Notes: generated from the sequence alone by a model not told the origin. A DNA stretch of 57,893 nucleotides from JANWXD01 sp037446115 (GCA_037446115.1 JBBIJF010000029.1:1-57893), one strand, 5' to 3'; positions 8,861-20,601 are shown, counted from the stretch's first letter. Numbers and translations are program-made.

Positions 8861-9685
8861 TCACCGGGGCGCCAATGCCACAGCGGTATCAGAGGACGTA
8901 GCGGGGCGGTAGCCCCAGAAGCGGGTTTCCTCTTCCATTCGAATCAGCTTGACGAGACCGATCCGTGCCGACACACGAAGCCACATCCAGCGAGGCAACC
9001 AGACCCCGTTGCCGATCATGGTCTGCTCCATGCGCACGCGAGCACCCTCGTGGATGCGCAAGAGGATCCAGCCGAACGTGACCGTATCGGTGAGTTCCGC
9101 TTCGAGGCGGACCCAGTTGTAGTCCTGCTGGCTGATCCAGAGCCGTCCTTTCAGCGCCGGGAATAGCCGTGCGAAACGATCGCGGGGGCGGTAGTCCGGC
9201 CGCGGTTGCGCCCCAATGACCCAAACGCGATGGCCGGCGATCGTCTCCTCGCCCTCCAGACGGAACAGAAACGCGTCGGGGATCTCACGGATGGCCTTCT
9301 CGTAGCGCCTGCGCCTGCGTTCGAATTCCTCAAGCCGGCGCCGGCGTTCTTCGGGTGTCTCTTTGCGGCGCGCCTCGATGCATTTTCGCAGGCCTTCCAG
9401 TTGCTCGCGTTCTTCCTGGGGTGGCAGCGGTTTGCCGTCCCGTTCGATCAAGCGCCGGCAGGGCGTGCCGTCCGCCATGACGACTTCGTGGGTCTTCAGG
9501 CGAACGTTTTTTAACCGCCCCTCGCCGTCGAATTCGCGGGTCAGGATCTGCTCGATGAAGTTGTACCGCGAGGCGTAATCCGCGCGGTCGAACGCTTCTA
9601 CGGAGCGGCGCACGATCTCCCGCGGGTCCGAGTCCGCTCCCGCGGCAAGACAGCAAAAACTCGCGAGCGCTGCCAGGCGCATCAT
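8861..9685 (-). CDS. Secreted protein of unknown function
   Basis: 274 aa with a short N-terminal signal peptide (MMRLAALASFCCLAAGADS). It has a highly charged helical segment (ERRRRLEEFERRRRRYEK, about 115-132), then beta-rich sequence ending near LKGRLWISQQDYNWVRLEA. The alternation of strands with a late WIS...W pattern is reminiscent of LolA/LppX-like outer-membrane-lipoprotein sorting folds that are common in acidobacteria, but this is only a weak impression. The gene is divergent from uvrA; the 84 bp between the starts holds TTGTC direct repeats and a small palindrome. Confidence 0.7.
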   Translation of the reverse strand: MMRLAALASFCCLAAGADSDPREIVRRSVEAFDRADYASRYNFIEQILTREFDGEGRLKNVRLKTHEVVMADGTPCRRLIERDGKPLPPQEEREQLEGLRKCIEARRKETPEERRRRLEEFERRRRRYEKAIREIPDAFLFRLEGEETIAGHRVWVIGAQPRPDYRPRDRFARLFPALKGRLWISQQDYNWVRLEAELTDTVTFGWILLRIHEGARVRMEQTMIGNGVWLPRWMWLRVSARIGLVKLIRMEEETRFWGYRPATSSDTAVALAPR

Positions 9686-9769
9686 GAGCCCTTGTCTTCA
9701 ATTGTCTGACAAAGGGGGGTGGAGGCCGGGCATGCGAAAATAGATACTCAGACCTCCCCGGGAAGCGGC

Positions 9770-12528
<2,759 letters not shown>

Positions 12529-12532
<4 letters not shown>

Positions 12533-13488
12533 GCCGCTACCGGCAGGCCCCGATGGACTTCGGCGGGCTAAGGACCATCGGACTGCGCGAGCGCGGCGGC
12601 AAAGTCCGGGTAGGCGAGTTCGCGTCCCCGTACCAGAAAGGCTCCGGAGTGAACGGCCTCGTCAAGTCGTTGCCGCGGATTCTCGCCGCCGAGTCGTTCC
12701 GCGAGGTGTTAGGCGCCCTGTCGGAGGCGCGCCGTCTGGGCAAACCGGTGCTCTGGGGTCTCGGAGGCCACGTCATCAAATGCGGCTTAGCCCCGGTGTT
12801 GATCGAACTGATGGGGCGCGGCTACGCCACCGGCTTTGCCCTCAACGGTGCGGCAGCCATCCACGATTTTGAAATTGCGCTGGCAGGTGCGACGAGTGAA
12901 GACGTGGAGGCGGTGCTACCCGACGGCCGATTCGGCACGGCTGAAGAGACCGGACGGGAGATGAACTCGGCCATCGCCGAAGGAGACCGGCGCGGTTGCG
13001 GGATCGGCGAAGCCCTGGGGGAGCGGTTGGAACAGATCGCCGACGCAGCCTTCGGCTCTAAAAGCCTGTTGCTGCAGGCCTGGCGCGCCAGGGTGCCGGT
13101 AACGGTCCACGTCGCCGTGGGAACCGACACACCGCACACACATCCGGCTGCGGATGGAGCGGCGATCGGTTCGGCCAGTCACCGGGACTTCCGTCTCTTC
13201 TGTACTCTGGTGAGCGAACTCGACGGCGGGGGCGTCTTCCTGAATGTCGGTTCCGCCGTGATTCTGCCGGAAGTGTTCTTGAAGGCCGTGTCGGTCGTTC
13301 GAAACCTCGGGCGGCGCCTGGAGAATTTCACGACGGTCAACCTGGATTTCCTCCAGCACTACCGCCCGCGCGTGAACGTTGTGGAAAGGCCGCACGCGCG
13401 TGCGGGCGGCAAGGGCATCGCCCTGACGGGGCATCACGAGCTGATGCTGCCGCTGCTGGCCGCGGCGTTAATCGAAGGCGAACCATGA
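12529..13488 (+). CDS. Conserved Rossmann-like protein, possibly deoxyhypusine-synthase-related
   Basis: 319 aa soluble protein. It shows strand-helix blocks with LWGLGGHVIKCG (about 82-93), LNGAAAIHDFE (about 105-115), a TDTPHTHPAADGAAIG region and a glycine-rich NVGSAVILPEVFLKA strand. The spacing of the glycine-rich turn and the xGAxxxHDxE stretch resembles the deoxyhypusine synthase fold, but the catalytic Lys motif of that enzyme (VSWGK) is not seen, so no reaction is assigned. The GTG start overlaps the uvrA stop and the gene's own stop overlaps the next start, each by 4 bp, so it is translated as part of this operon. Confidence 0.6.
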
Positions 13489-14255
13489 CCGATTTGTCGC
13501 CGGACGGTCCTGCGCAGATTACGGCGGAAGGCGTCGAGCCGCGGGCCTTTCCTTTCTGGTCCTACACAGATCTGTGCCTTTTCGCGGCCGCGGCGGTCCC
13601 ATCCATTGCCGCCGGCGGACTGCTGGCCCACGCTCTCATCCTGCTCGTGCCGGCCTGGGGGGAACGCAAGGCGCTGTTTTTGTTACCGGCGCAGTTCCTG
13701 GCCTATGGATTCTGGTTTGTATTTCTCTTTGTGCTGCTCAAAACCAAGTACGGGGCGCCGTTCTGGCGTTCGCTCGGCTGGCTGCGTCCCGGGCAGCCCT
13801 TCTGGTTTTGGCGGCAGGTCCGCGCGGGAATCCTGCTGGCGTGTGCGATCGTGCTCGCGGGGGCCTTGCTCCGCACGCCGGATGTGGAAATGCCGATCAA
13901 ACAACTCCTGGCGGATCGGACCTCGATTCTCGCCGTGGGTCTGGCGGCGGTGACCGTGGGACCGCTGTGCGAGGAGCTCGCCTTCCGGGGGTTTCTGCTC
14001 CCTCTGCTGGTGCGCTCCCTCGGCGCGGCTCCGGGAATTCTGCTCTCTGCTTTGCCGTTTGCGATCCTCCACGGCCCGCAGTACGCATGGTCCTGGCGGC
14101 ATGTGCTTCTGATTCTAGGCGCAGGGAGCGCGTTCGGCTGGATCCGCCATCGCACGGGCTCCACAGTAGCTTCGACCGTCGCCCATGCCGTGTACAATCT
14201 GACGTTCATGCTTTTCTTCGTGCTTCAGGAAAGGAATCTTCCGGCGAAATGGTAG
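13485..14255 (+). CDS. CPBP family intramembrane metalloprotease
   Basis: 256 aa polytopic membrane protein, about seven hydrophobic segments. The glutamate-type intramembrane protease motifs are present: EExxxR as CEELAFRGF (about 162-170), then FAILHG with the catalytic His about residue 195, then a late HAVYN (about 232). The family (CPBP/Abi, relatives of Rce1) processes CAAX proteins in eukaryotes and has roles in bacteriocin immunity and anti-sigma cleavage in some bacteria. Its substrate here is unknown. ATGA overlap with the preceding gene; the 3' end overlaps mtnA by 7 bp. Confidence 0.9.
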   Translation: MTDLSPDGPAQITAEGVEPRAFPFWSYTDLCLFAAAAVPSIAAGGLLAHALILLVPAWGERKALFLLPAQFLAYGFWFVFLFVLLKTKYGAPFWRSLGWLRPGQPFWFWRQVRAGILLACAIVLAGALLRTPDVEMPIKQLLADRTSILAVGLAAVTVGPLCEELAFRGFLLPLLVRSLGAAPGILLSALPFAILHGPQYAWSWRHVLLILGAGSAFGWIRHRTGSTVASTVAHAVYNLTFMLFFVLQERNLPAKW

Positions 14256-15295
14256 AGACGATTGCCTGGCGGGACGATGGCGTAGTCCTGATTGACCAGC
14301 GCCGCTTGCCTGCGGAAACGGTCTACGTTACGTGCCGGGATTACCGGGAGGTGGCCGAGGCCATTCGCTCCATGGCGATCCGTGGCGCTCCGGCGATCGG
14401 CGTTGCCGCAGCGATGGGCGTTGCCCTGGGGATGCTGCACGCCGAGCCGCCGGATCTGGACGCCCAGTTCGAGACCATCTGCGACACCCTGGCCCGGACG
14501 CGGCCGACGGCTGTGAATTTGTTCTGGGCCATCGAGCGCATGAAGCGCGTTTACGGGGGGGTGCGGGGCCGGTCCCTGGAGGAGATCCGCGAGGCGCTGC
14601 GGGCCGAAGCCGAGCAGATCAAGCGCGAAGACATCGAGGTCAACCGGGCGATCGGGCGCCACGGGAGCGAGCTCATCCCGGACGGGCACGCCGTGCTGAC
14701 GCATTGCAATGCGGGGGCCTTGGCGACGGCAGGATACGGCACGGCCCTGGGCGTGATCCGCGCGGCCGCAAGTGCCGGGAAAAAGATCCACGTCTTCGCC
14801 GACGAAACCCGGCCTTTTCTGCAAGGTGCGCGGCTGACGGCGTGGGAGCTGCTCCAGGATGGGATTCCTACCACCCTCATCGCCGACAGCATGGCCGGCT
14901 ACTTGATGAAGTCCGGCCGCATCGGCTGTGTGATCGTGGGGGCAGACCGCATCGCCGCCAACGGAGACGTGGCAAACAAGGTGGGGACCTATACCTTGGC
15001 GGTGCTTGCCAAAGAGCACGGAGTGCCGTTTTACGTGGCCGCGCCCCTTTCGACTTTGGATCTGAGCATCCCCTCTGGGGAGGCGATTCCCATCGAACAG
15101 CGGCCGGCCGAGGAGGTCACGCACTGCTTCGGCGTGCGGGTGGCGCCGGAAGGCGTGGCGGTCGAGAACCCGGCCTTTGACGTAACGCCGAACCAGTACG
15201 TCACGGCCATCATCACGGAGCGGGGTGTGGCGCGCCCCCCGTACGCGGAGTCGCTGCGCAGGCTCGCCTCAGCGGCGGAAGCCGGTAGTCTATAA
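14249..15295 (+). CDS. mtnA: Methylthioribose-1-phosphate isomerase
   Basis: Converts 5-methylthioribose-1-phosphate to methylthioribulose-1-phosphate in methionine salvage. The start is ATG 14249, giving MVETIAWRDDGVVLID as in the family; 348 aa is the normal length. Hallmarks are SMAIRGAPAIGVAAA near residue 45, the catalytic-Cys loop THCNAGALATAGYGTA (about 151-166), DETRPFLQGARLTAWEL, and the catalytic Asp in VGADRIAANGDVANK (about 230-244). The related eIF2B-like regulators lack these. It overlaps the CPBP gene by 7 bp. No other mtn genes are in the window. Confidence 0.96.
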   Translation: MVETIAWRDDGVVLIDQRRLPAETVYVTCRDYREVAEAIRSMAIRGAPAIGVAAAMGVALGMLHAEPPDLDAQFETICDTLARTRPTAVNLFWAIERMKRVYGGVRGRSLEEIREALRAEAEQIKREDIEVNRAIGRHGSELIPDGHAVLTHCNAGALATAGYGTALGVIRAAASAGKKIHVFADETRPFLQGARLTAWELLQDGIPTTLIADSMAGYLMKSGRIGCVIVGADRIAANGDVANKVGTYTLAVLAKEHGVPFYVAAPLSTLDLSIPSGEAIPIEQRPAEEVTHCFGVRVAPEGVAVENPAFDVTPNQYVTAIITERGVARPPYAESLRRLASAAEAGSL

Positions 15296-15296
15296 T
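15291..15296 (+). promoter_or_regulatory. Putative -10 box for greA
   Basis: A perfect TATAAT overlaps the mtnA stop codon and would start transcription about 23 bases before the greA ATG. No good -35 hexamer is found at 16-18 bases upstream, so it is either a weak or activator-dependent promoter or a chance match. Confidence 0.4.
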
Positions 15297-15325
15297 GAGC
15301 TTCTGGGACGTTCTTATCCCGCCCG

Positions 15326-15796
15326 ATGCAGGAGATCCGGAAGAAACTGGAAGAAGAGATCGCCGCCCTGGAGTATGAACTGCGCACGGAGCTCCCCAAG
15401 GAGATCCGCAAGGCGCGGGCGCACGGAGACTTAAGCGAAAATGCGGAGTACCACGCTGCCAAGGAGCGCCAGGCGTACGTGAACGCTCGTTTGAACCAGC
15501 TCAAGAAGCGGCTGGCGGAGATCTCCATGGTGGATCTTTCCCGCCTCCCCACGGATCGCGTCGGTCTCGGCTCCACAGTGGTGGTGCTCGACTTGCAAAA
15601 GGACGAGCGCATCTCGTATAAACTGGTGACGAGCGAAGAAGCGGACGCTTCGCAGGGTCGGATTTCGACCACTTCGCCGATCGGCCGTGCGCTGCTCGGC
15701 AAGCAGGTGGGCGATCTGGTCCGCGTTCAGATCCCGGGCGGAGTCCGGGAGCTGGAAATCGTCGAGCTGACTACCATCCACGATACGGATGGGTAG
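15326..15796 (+). CDS. greA: Transcription elongation factor GreA
   Basis: 156 aa. The N-terminal antiparallel coiled coil carries the tip sequence HGDLSENAEYHAAKERQ (about 33-49), whose acidic residues reach the RNA polymerase active site and stimulate cleavage of backtracked RNA. The C-terminal FKBP-like domain follows (STTSPIGRALLGKQVGD). The length and motifs are those of GreA, not of the shorter Rnk or Gfh1 relatives. It lies 30 bp after mtnA and could be co-transcribed or use the TATAAT sequence at 15291. Confidence 0.95.
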   Translation: MQEIRKKLEEEIAALEYELRTELPKEIRKARAHGDLSENAEYHAAKERQAYVNARLNQLKKRLAEISMVDLSRLPTDRVGLGSTVVVLDLQKDERISYKLVTSEEADASQGRISTTSPIGRALLGKQVGDLVRVQIPGGVRELEIVELTTIHDTDG

Positions 15797-15820
15797 GGGC
15801 GGAAAGTCAGGTCAGCGCCC

Positions 15821-16468
15821 ATGACCTATACGCGCGCTATCGGGATTGCCTGCAACAAGGTGATCCTGTTGATTGTGCGGGCGCTGGCGCTCTCCAAGAT
15901 CCACCCGAATGTGCTGACCTTTCTGGGCCTGCTCATCAACGGGGTTGCAGCGGTTCTGCTGGCCTCGGGAAGGTTTTTCACGGCCGGGCTGGTGATGATT
16001 GCGGCGGGCATCTTCGACATGGTGGACGGCCGCGTCGCCCGCCAGACCAACCGCGTCACCCGATTTGGGGGATTCTTCGATTCCGTCCTGGATCGTTATT
16101 CCGACCTGGTGCTCCTGATGGGGCTGCTGGTCTACTACGCCTCCATCAACCGTTTCTTCTACGTGGTGCTGACGGCCGTGGTCATGACGGGGTCGGTCAT
16201 GGTGAGCTACACGAGGGCGCGGGCGGAGAACGTCATTCCGCAGTGCAAAGTCGGCTTCATGGAACGGCCGGAGCGCGTAGTGTTGCTGATCATCGGAGCG
16301 TTGTTTAACCGCATGGCCCCCGTGCTTTGGGTGATTGCGGTTCTCTCCAACATCACGGTGATCCACCGCATGATCTACACCTGGCAGGAAACCAGGCGGC
16401 TCGAGGAGGCACAGCTCCGGGGTGCGCGCGAGCGGTCCGAGCAAGCCGTCACCCGACCCCGTTCCTGA
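15821..16468 (+). CDS. CDP-alcohol phosphatidyltransferase
   Basis: 215 aa membrane enzyme that joins a CDP-activated lipid alcohol to a second alcohol. The signature D-G-x2-A-R-x8-G-x3-D-x3-D is complete: DGRVAR at about 69-74, followed by GGFFDSVLD. Four to six hydrophobic helices surround it. The acceptor (glycerol phosphate, inositol phosphate or other) cannot be read from the motif; the acidobacterial context and the 'NRFFYVVLTAVVMTG' type segments recall the archaetidylinositol/phosphatidylinositol phosphate synthase-like branch, but that is a guess. It is 24 bp after greA and probably in the same transcript. Confidence 0.85.
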   Translation: MTYTRAIGIACNKVILLIVRALALSKIHPNVLTFLGLLINGVAAVLLASGRFFTAGLVMIAAGIFDMVDGRVARQTNRVTRFGGFFDSVLDRYSDLVLLMGLLVYYASINRFFYVVLTAVVMTGSVMVSYTRARAENVIPQCKVGFMERPERVVLLIIGALFNRMAPVLWVIAVLSNITVIHRMIYTWQETRRLEEAQLRGARERSEQAVTRPRS

Positions 16469-16479
16469 CGGACGGCGCC

Positions 16480-16896
16480 TCACAGGCCTGCGCCGGTCGT
16501 CGTCACCGTCAACCGTCCGTGCTTGACCCCCTTGGTCGCCAGCAGCCGGTCCGCAATCTTGCGCACCGTGGCAGCCTTGCCCTTGAGGACCAACACCTCC
16601 AGACAGTGGTCGTGGTCCAGATGGATGTGGAGTGTTGACAGGATGTTGGGGAAGTGCTCGTGTTGCAAGTCGGTGAGCTTGTCGGTCAAGAGGCGGACGT
16701 GATGGTCGTAGACGAGAGTCAGGGTGGCGACCACCGTGCTCTGGGGGGATTGGGACGTTTCCTGGACGAGCTCATTGCGGATGAGGTCCCGGAAGGCTTC
16801 CGAGCGGTTGGTGTAGCCTCGCCGAGCAATGAGGGCGTCGAACTTGTCCAGCAGGTCTGCGTCGATGGCGACTCCGATGCGGCTGAGGCGGCCCAT
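16480..16896 (-). CDS. nikR: Nickel-responsive regulator NikR
   Basis: 138 aa ribbon-helix-helix regulator; start ATG 16896 (MGRLSRIGVAID), because the frame upstream has no family similarity. The C-terminal ACT-like metal domain carries the high-affinity nickel ligands His79, His90, His92 and Cys98 (TLHIHLDHDHCLEV), the same spacing as His76, His87, His89, Cys95 of E. coli NikR. NikR represses nickel uptake genes when nickel is abundant. No nickel transporter, hydrogenase or urease lies in the window. It is divergent from rpmB, sharing 80 bp, and no GTATGA-N16-TCATAC operator was found there. Confidence 0.93.
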   Translation of the reverse strand: MGRLSRIGVAIDADLLDKFDALIARRGYTNRSEAFRDLIRNELVQETSQSPQSTVVATLTLVYDHHVRLLTDKLTDLQHEHFPNILSTLHIHLDHDHCLEVLVLKGKAATVRKIADRLLATKGVKHGRLTVTTTGAGL

Positions 16897-16976
16897 GCTG
16901 GAACCGATTATGCCACAGCGCCGGCAATGCCCTGTGTTAGAATGAGGTTGCGACCTTCCGAAGGAGCTTACCGTAC

Positions 16977-17171
16977 ATGGCAAGGGTATGTGAGATCTGC
17001 GGCCGCGGCCCGCGGTTCGGACACCGCATCAGCCACGCGCACAACGTCACCAGCCGCCGCTGGAGCGTGAACCTGCAGACCGTGCGGGCGGTGATCAACG
17101 GAGGGGTGCGCCGGCTCCGGGTGTGCACGCGGTGCATCCGTTCCGGTCGCGTTCAGAAGCCCGCGCGCTGA
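16977..17171 (+). CDS. rpmB: 50S ribosomal protein L28
   Basis: 64 aa, the normal size for bL28. It is the zinc-binding (C+) form: Cys5, Cys8, Cys50 and Cys53 give two CxxC pairs (VCEICG and VCTRCI). The FGHRISHAHNVTSRRW core is characteristic. There is a strong ribosome site AAGGAG at 16960-16966, and TAGAAT at 16938-16943 could be the -10 element. It stands alone, without rpmG. Confidence 0.97.
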   Translation: MARVCEICGRGPRFGHRISHAHNVTSRRWSVNLQTVRAVINGGVRRLRVCTRCIRSGRVQKPAR

Positions 17172-17203
17172 GCCCTCCCCGCCTTGGGTGCCCTTGAGTG
17201 TTT

Positions 17204-18634
17204 CTAGCGTCCGCTCTGCCGCGGGAGCTCCGGCGGTGGGAAGGGCAACCGGTCCGGCACGACGCGAACAGGCGTGGTGAACTTGAAGGGGAATTTGGTC
17301 CCGCTCGGGAAGGTGAACTCGACGAAGTAAGCCGTCCAGCCCTCCGCAGGGGGAGTCACAGAGGCCTGCCAGACGCCGTTCTTGCCCTCAAGCGGCGAAC
17401 TGGTCCACACCGCTCCGAGCGTCTCCAGACGAAAGTCGCGCGCTTTCGGGTTGGTGGCCTGCCAGAGCTTGACCTCAGAGGGCTCTGCAGTGGCGGTGAC
17501 GCGCACTTCGCCGTCGCCTCCAAAGGACCACTGCAACTCCGGACGCCGCCGGCCTGTGACGATCGAGTGGAAGTACGCCAGAAGCGTTTGCGGAGCGTCG
17601 GAGCCCCGGAGGGAGTGGTTGGTGTTCGGTACAAAGCGTAAATGCTTTTCACCCGGCAGATCGTCGTAGTAGAAGCGCACCAGATCGGGCGGAAAGAACT
17701 CGTCCCCGGTGGAGTTGACGATGAATTTGGGCATGGTGAAGCGGTGCCGGTACTGGTAAGGATCCTCGATTTCCATCAACTTGCGCAGTTGCGGCGTGCC
17801 CATCCAGCGCATGATGTCCATCTCGACGTAATCGCGTAGGGCCGGAGCCCAGAAGCCGTAGGAGCGCCAGTCGTGTTCGGAGGCCCGTTCCACGTTGAGC
17901 GTGTTGATGACGATGGGGGCGATCGCCACGACGCGGGCATCCACGGCGGCCGTCGTCCACGTGGTCCAGCCGCGCTTGGAGCCGCCGGCGACCACGAAGC
18001 GATCAATCCCGAGTTTCCCCGCGGCTTCGGAGGCGCAGAAGGAGGTGACGGCGTCCATGGCGCGCACCGCGGCCTTTGTCATCGGCAGGCGCGCCGGCCA
18101 GAGTTCGTCGCCCGTGCGGAGAAACTTGTCCCAGGTGTAGGCGATCAGGGCGTCTTCGCGCCGTTCGGCAACGGAATCCCCGGCGAATCTCAGGGGCTGG
18201 TTGGGCACCATCCGCAGCTCCGCCACCACGGCCTCGGTTTCCATGGCGATGGTGGACAGAATCCAATCGGCCCTGGCCGGGGGCTTGCTTCCGTTCGAGC
18301 CGCCGCCGATGAACAGCAGCGCGACAGAGGTCGAGACACGGTCGGGTCGGAGGATCGTCAGCCAATGGCGCCACTCCGTGCGGTCCACTTCTTCGCGCGT
18401 ACGCCAGGTCTGCGACACCATGTCGAGGACGAAACCCGTGTAGCCCGGGCCCTTGAAGGTGGAAGCGAGCTCGTAGCGGTAGCTTGAGTCGGGCGCGCGG
18501 ACGTAGCGGTCCAAGGCGGTCTGTTGAGGCGCCGCGAAGGCCGTGACCACAGTGGTGGTGCAGATCACAAACCGGCGGCACAGCTTTTGAAGGCCCATCG
18601 TTTTCACATGTTGCAGAATTCTTGCAGGCTTCAC
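17204..18634 (-). CDS. PhoPQ-activated pathogenicity-related (PqaA-type) secreted hydrolase
   Basis: About 476 aa with an N-terminal hydrophobic export segment. The family (PF10142) is named from Salmonella PqaA; members have an alpha/beta-hydrolase fold. Visible catalytic elements are the nucleophile elbow AGGSKRGW (Ser about 219), an acid in NSTGDEFFPPD, and a His in NTNHSL. The start GTG 18634 has AGGGGG 8 bases upstream; a GTG at 18643 is too close to it, and ATG 18598 is a shorter alternative. The C-terminal 110 residues look like a beta-sandwich add-on. The substrate is unknown; 'pathogenicity' is only the family name. It lies convergent to rpmB. Confidence 0.85.
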   Translation of the reverse strand: MKPARILQHVKTMGLQKLCRRFVICTTTVVTAFAAPQQTALDRYVRAPDSSYRYELASTFKGPGYTGFVLDMVSQTWRTREEVDRTEWRHWLTILRPDRVSTSVALLFIGGGSNGSKPPARADWILSTIAMETEAVVAELRMVPNQPLRFAGDSVAERREDALIAYTWDKFLRTGDELWPARLPMTKAAVRAMDAVTSFCASEAAGKLGIDRFVVAGGSKRGWTTWTTAAVDARVVAIAPIVINTLNVERASEHDWRSYGFWAPALRDYVEMDIMRWMGTPQLRKLMEIEDPYQYRHRFTMPKFIVNSTGDEFFPPDLVRFYYDDLPGEKHLRFVPNTNHSLRGSDAPQTLLAYFHSIVTGRRRPELQWSFGGDGEVRVTATAEPSEVKLWQATNPKARDFRLETLGAVWTSSPLEGKNGVWQASVTPPAEGWTAYFVEFTFPSGTKFPFKFTTPVRVVPDRLPFPPPELPRQSGR

Positions 18635-18682
18635 AGGCTTCACCCCCTATGATCTTAGACGCTTCGGGCTTGTCCAATCACC

Positions 18683-19246
18683 TCAGGAAGAATTGCCCTG
18701 ATCCATCACGATCCGCCGGCAAGCAGGGCAAAACTGCGGTTGCTTGAGGTCCAGGCGCTCGACCGAGTGCGTGGAGGCCATCACGCAGCGCCACTCCGAG
18801 CAATGACGCAGACCAAACGTGTGTCCCAGCTCGTGGACCGCTTCCTTGACCGTGCGCTCCAGCAGGAGAGCCGGATTCGGAGGCAAACCGTAAAACTCCT
18901 CGCGCAGGCGATGCAGAGAAACCAGCGCACATTGCCCGCCGAGCTGAGCCTCGCCGAAAACGAAGGTAAGCACGGGAACAAACAAGTCCGCCTCCGTGAC
19001 GCCGAGCAGGCGAACGGCAGAACCTTCGACTTCGTTCGCCAGTTCCCGCAGGATCGCCGTGGCCCAATACTGGCCCCGTTCCGGGTCAAAAAAGGGGGTG
19101 GGGTCGAGAGGCACGCTGAGCACACGGCAGGAAACCCGGAACACGGATGCCAGGCGCGCCGCGAGGGCGTCCAGAAACTCCAATCGCACCGCGTCGCCCA
19201 CGGGTTGCAGGCAGATCGCACCAGTGGCGGACGGTAGGCGATTCAC
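18683..19246 (-). CDS. amzA: Archaemetzincin-type zinc protease
   Basis: 187 aa. It has the extended metzincin zinc site HELGHTFGLRHC (138-149) followed by a second Cys (154) and a late CPAC pair, the HExxHxxGxxHC-x4-C...CxxC pattern specific to archaemetzincins, which hold a second structural zinc. Natural substrates of the family are unknown. The ATG overlaps the stop of the sigma-54 activator gene by 4 bp, which makes it the last gene of the six-gene run. It has no signal peptide, so it should be cytoplasmic and could act on a partner from the same operon. Confidence 0.93.
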   Translation of the reverse strand: MNRLPSATGAICLQPVGDAVRLEFLDALAARLASVFRVSCRVLSVPLDPTPFFDPERGQYWATAILRELANEVEGSAVRLLGVTEADLFVPVLTFVFGEAQLGGQCALVSLHRLREEFYGLPPNPALLLERTVKEAVHELGHTFGLRHCSEWRCVMASTHSVERLDLKQPQFCPACRRIVMDQGNSS

Positions 19247-20601
19247 TTCAAACCATAGCGCCGGAGCTTACTGTAAAGCGTGGAGCGGTCAATGCCCAGG
19301 ATCCTGGCGGCACGGGACAGGTTCCCGTCGCAGTGGCGTACGACACGCTCGATATGCGCCCGTTCGACGTCTTGGAGGGTCTGGCCGTTGCCGGCCGACT
19401 GCGGCTGGAGCTGGAAGGGAAAGTGGGCGGGCTGGATTTCGGCGCTCCGGCTGATGACCAGAGCGCGCTCGATAGCATTTTCCAGTTCGCGCACGTTTCC
19501 CGGCCAGTCATAGGTAAGCAACAAATCCACAGCCTCGGGAGTCAGCCGCGGCACGGGCCGGTTCATGGCGGTGGCGTATTTTTTGAGAAAGTGCTCCGCA
19601 AGAAGCGGAATGTCCTCGCGGCGTTCCCGCAAGGGCGGCAGCTGGATCGTGAATACGTTAAGCCGGTAGTAAAGGTCGGGGCGAAAGGTGCCGGCTTTGA
19701 CGAGGTCCTCCAGGCTCTTGTTGGTGGCCGCGATGCAGCGGAAATCTACTTTGATCGGCTGCGTGCCCCCCACGCGCACGATCTCTTTTTCCTGTAGCAC
19801 GCGCAGCAAATCGGTCTGGGTCTTAAGACTGATGTCGCTGATCTCGTCCAGAAAGACGGTGCCGCCGTCGGCCACCTCGAACTTGCCTTTCTTGCGGTAC
19901 TGGGCCCCCGTGAAGGCGCCGCGCTCGTGGCCGAACAATTCGCTTTCGAGCAGCGTTTCGGTCAGAGCGCCGCAGTGGATGACCACCATCGGCATGTAGC
20001 GGCGCGGACTCATGGCGTGGATGGCGCGGGCGACCAGTTCCTTGCCTGTGCCGCTTTCTCCGGTGATCAACACCGTCGTGTCCGTGGGCGCCACCATTTC
20101 GATCAGCTCCGCGACCCGCTTCATGGGCGGACTCTTCCCGATAAGCTCGGTGGCAGGATAGATCTCCTGAAGATTTTCCCGGAGCCGTGCCAGTTCGCGC
20201 GTGGCGCGTTTGTGCTCGAGCGCTTTGGAAACCAGATGCACCAGCTCGTCAGGATCAATGGGCTTGGTGATGTAATCGTAGGCTCCGCGCTTGAGGGCCT
20301 GCACGGCGGTCTCAACGCTGGCGTATCCGGTCATGATGACGATGATGAGATCGGGGTCGGCCTGAGCGAGGCGCTGCTGCAACTCCATGCCGTCCATGCC
20401 GGGCATCTTGATGTCCACCAGCGCAAGGTCGTAAGACTTTTCCTGGATCGCCGCCAAGGCGTCGCGGCCGCTCGGCGCCAGACCCACTTCGTAACCCTCG
20501 CTTTCGAACCAACGCCCCAGCGAGTCCCGGACGACCAGTTCGTCGTCCACAATGAGGATGCGGCCCCGGGACGGTTCCCGTTCCGGTTGCGGAGCGCTCA
20601 T
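19243..20601 (-). CDS. NtrC-family sigma-54 response regulator
   Basis: 452 aa in three domains: receiver (about 12-125, phospho-acceptor Asp63 in LVDIKMPGMD), AAA+ sigma-54 interaction domain (Walker A GESGTGKE, the sigma-54 contact loop GAFTGA, Walker B VFLDEI), and a Fis-type helix-turn-helix (CDGNLSRAARILGIDRSTLYSKL). It will drive sigma-54 promoters when phosphorylated, most simply by the kinase encoded directly upstream (1-bp overlap). A -24/-12 sequence precedes the first gene of this run (25031-25046), so autoregulation is likely. Its stop overlaps the archaemetzincin start. Confidence 0.95.
   Translation of the reverse strand: MSAPQPEREPSRGRILIVDDELVVRDSLGRWFESEGYEVGLAPSGRDALAAIQEKSYDLALVDIKMPGMDGMELQQRLAQADPDLIIVIMTGYASVETAVQALKRGAYDYITKPIDPDELVHLVSKALEHKRATRELARLRENLQEIYPATELIGKSPPMKRVAELIEMVAPTDTTVLITGESGTGKELVARAIHAMSPRRYMPMVVIHCGALTETLLESELFGHERGAFTGAQYRKKGKFEVADGGTVFLDEISDISLKTQTDLLRVLQEKEIVRVGGTQPIKVDFRCIAATNKSLEDLVKAGTFRPDLYYRLNVFTIQLPPLRERREDIPLLAEHFLKKYATAMNRPVPRLTPEAVDLLLTYDWPGNVRELENAIERALVISRSAEIQPAHFPFQLQPQSAGNGQTLQDVERAHIERVVRHCDGNLSRAARILGIDRSTLYSKLRRYGLK

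Noticed and set aside
13574..14248. N-terminal extension of mtnA by 225 codons
   Set aside because: The extension lies in another frame of the CPBP protease gene; the mtnA family N-terminus begins at 14249.
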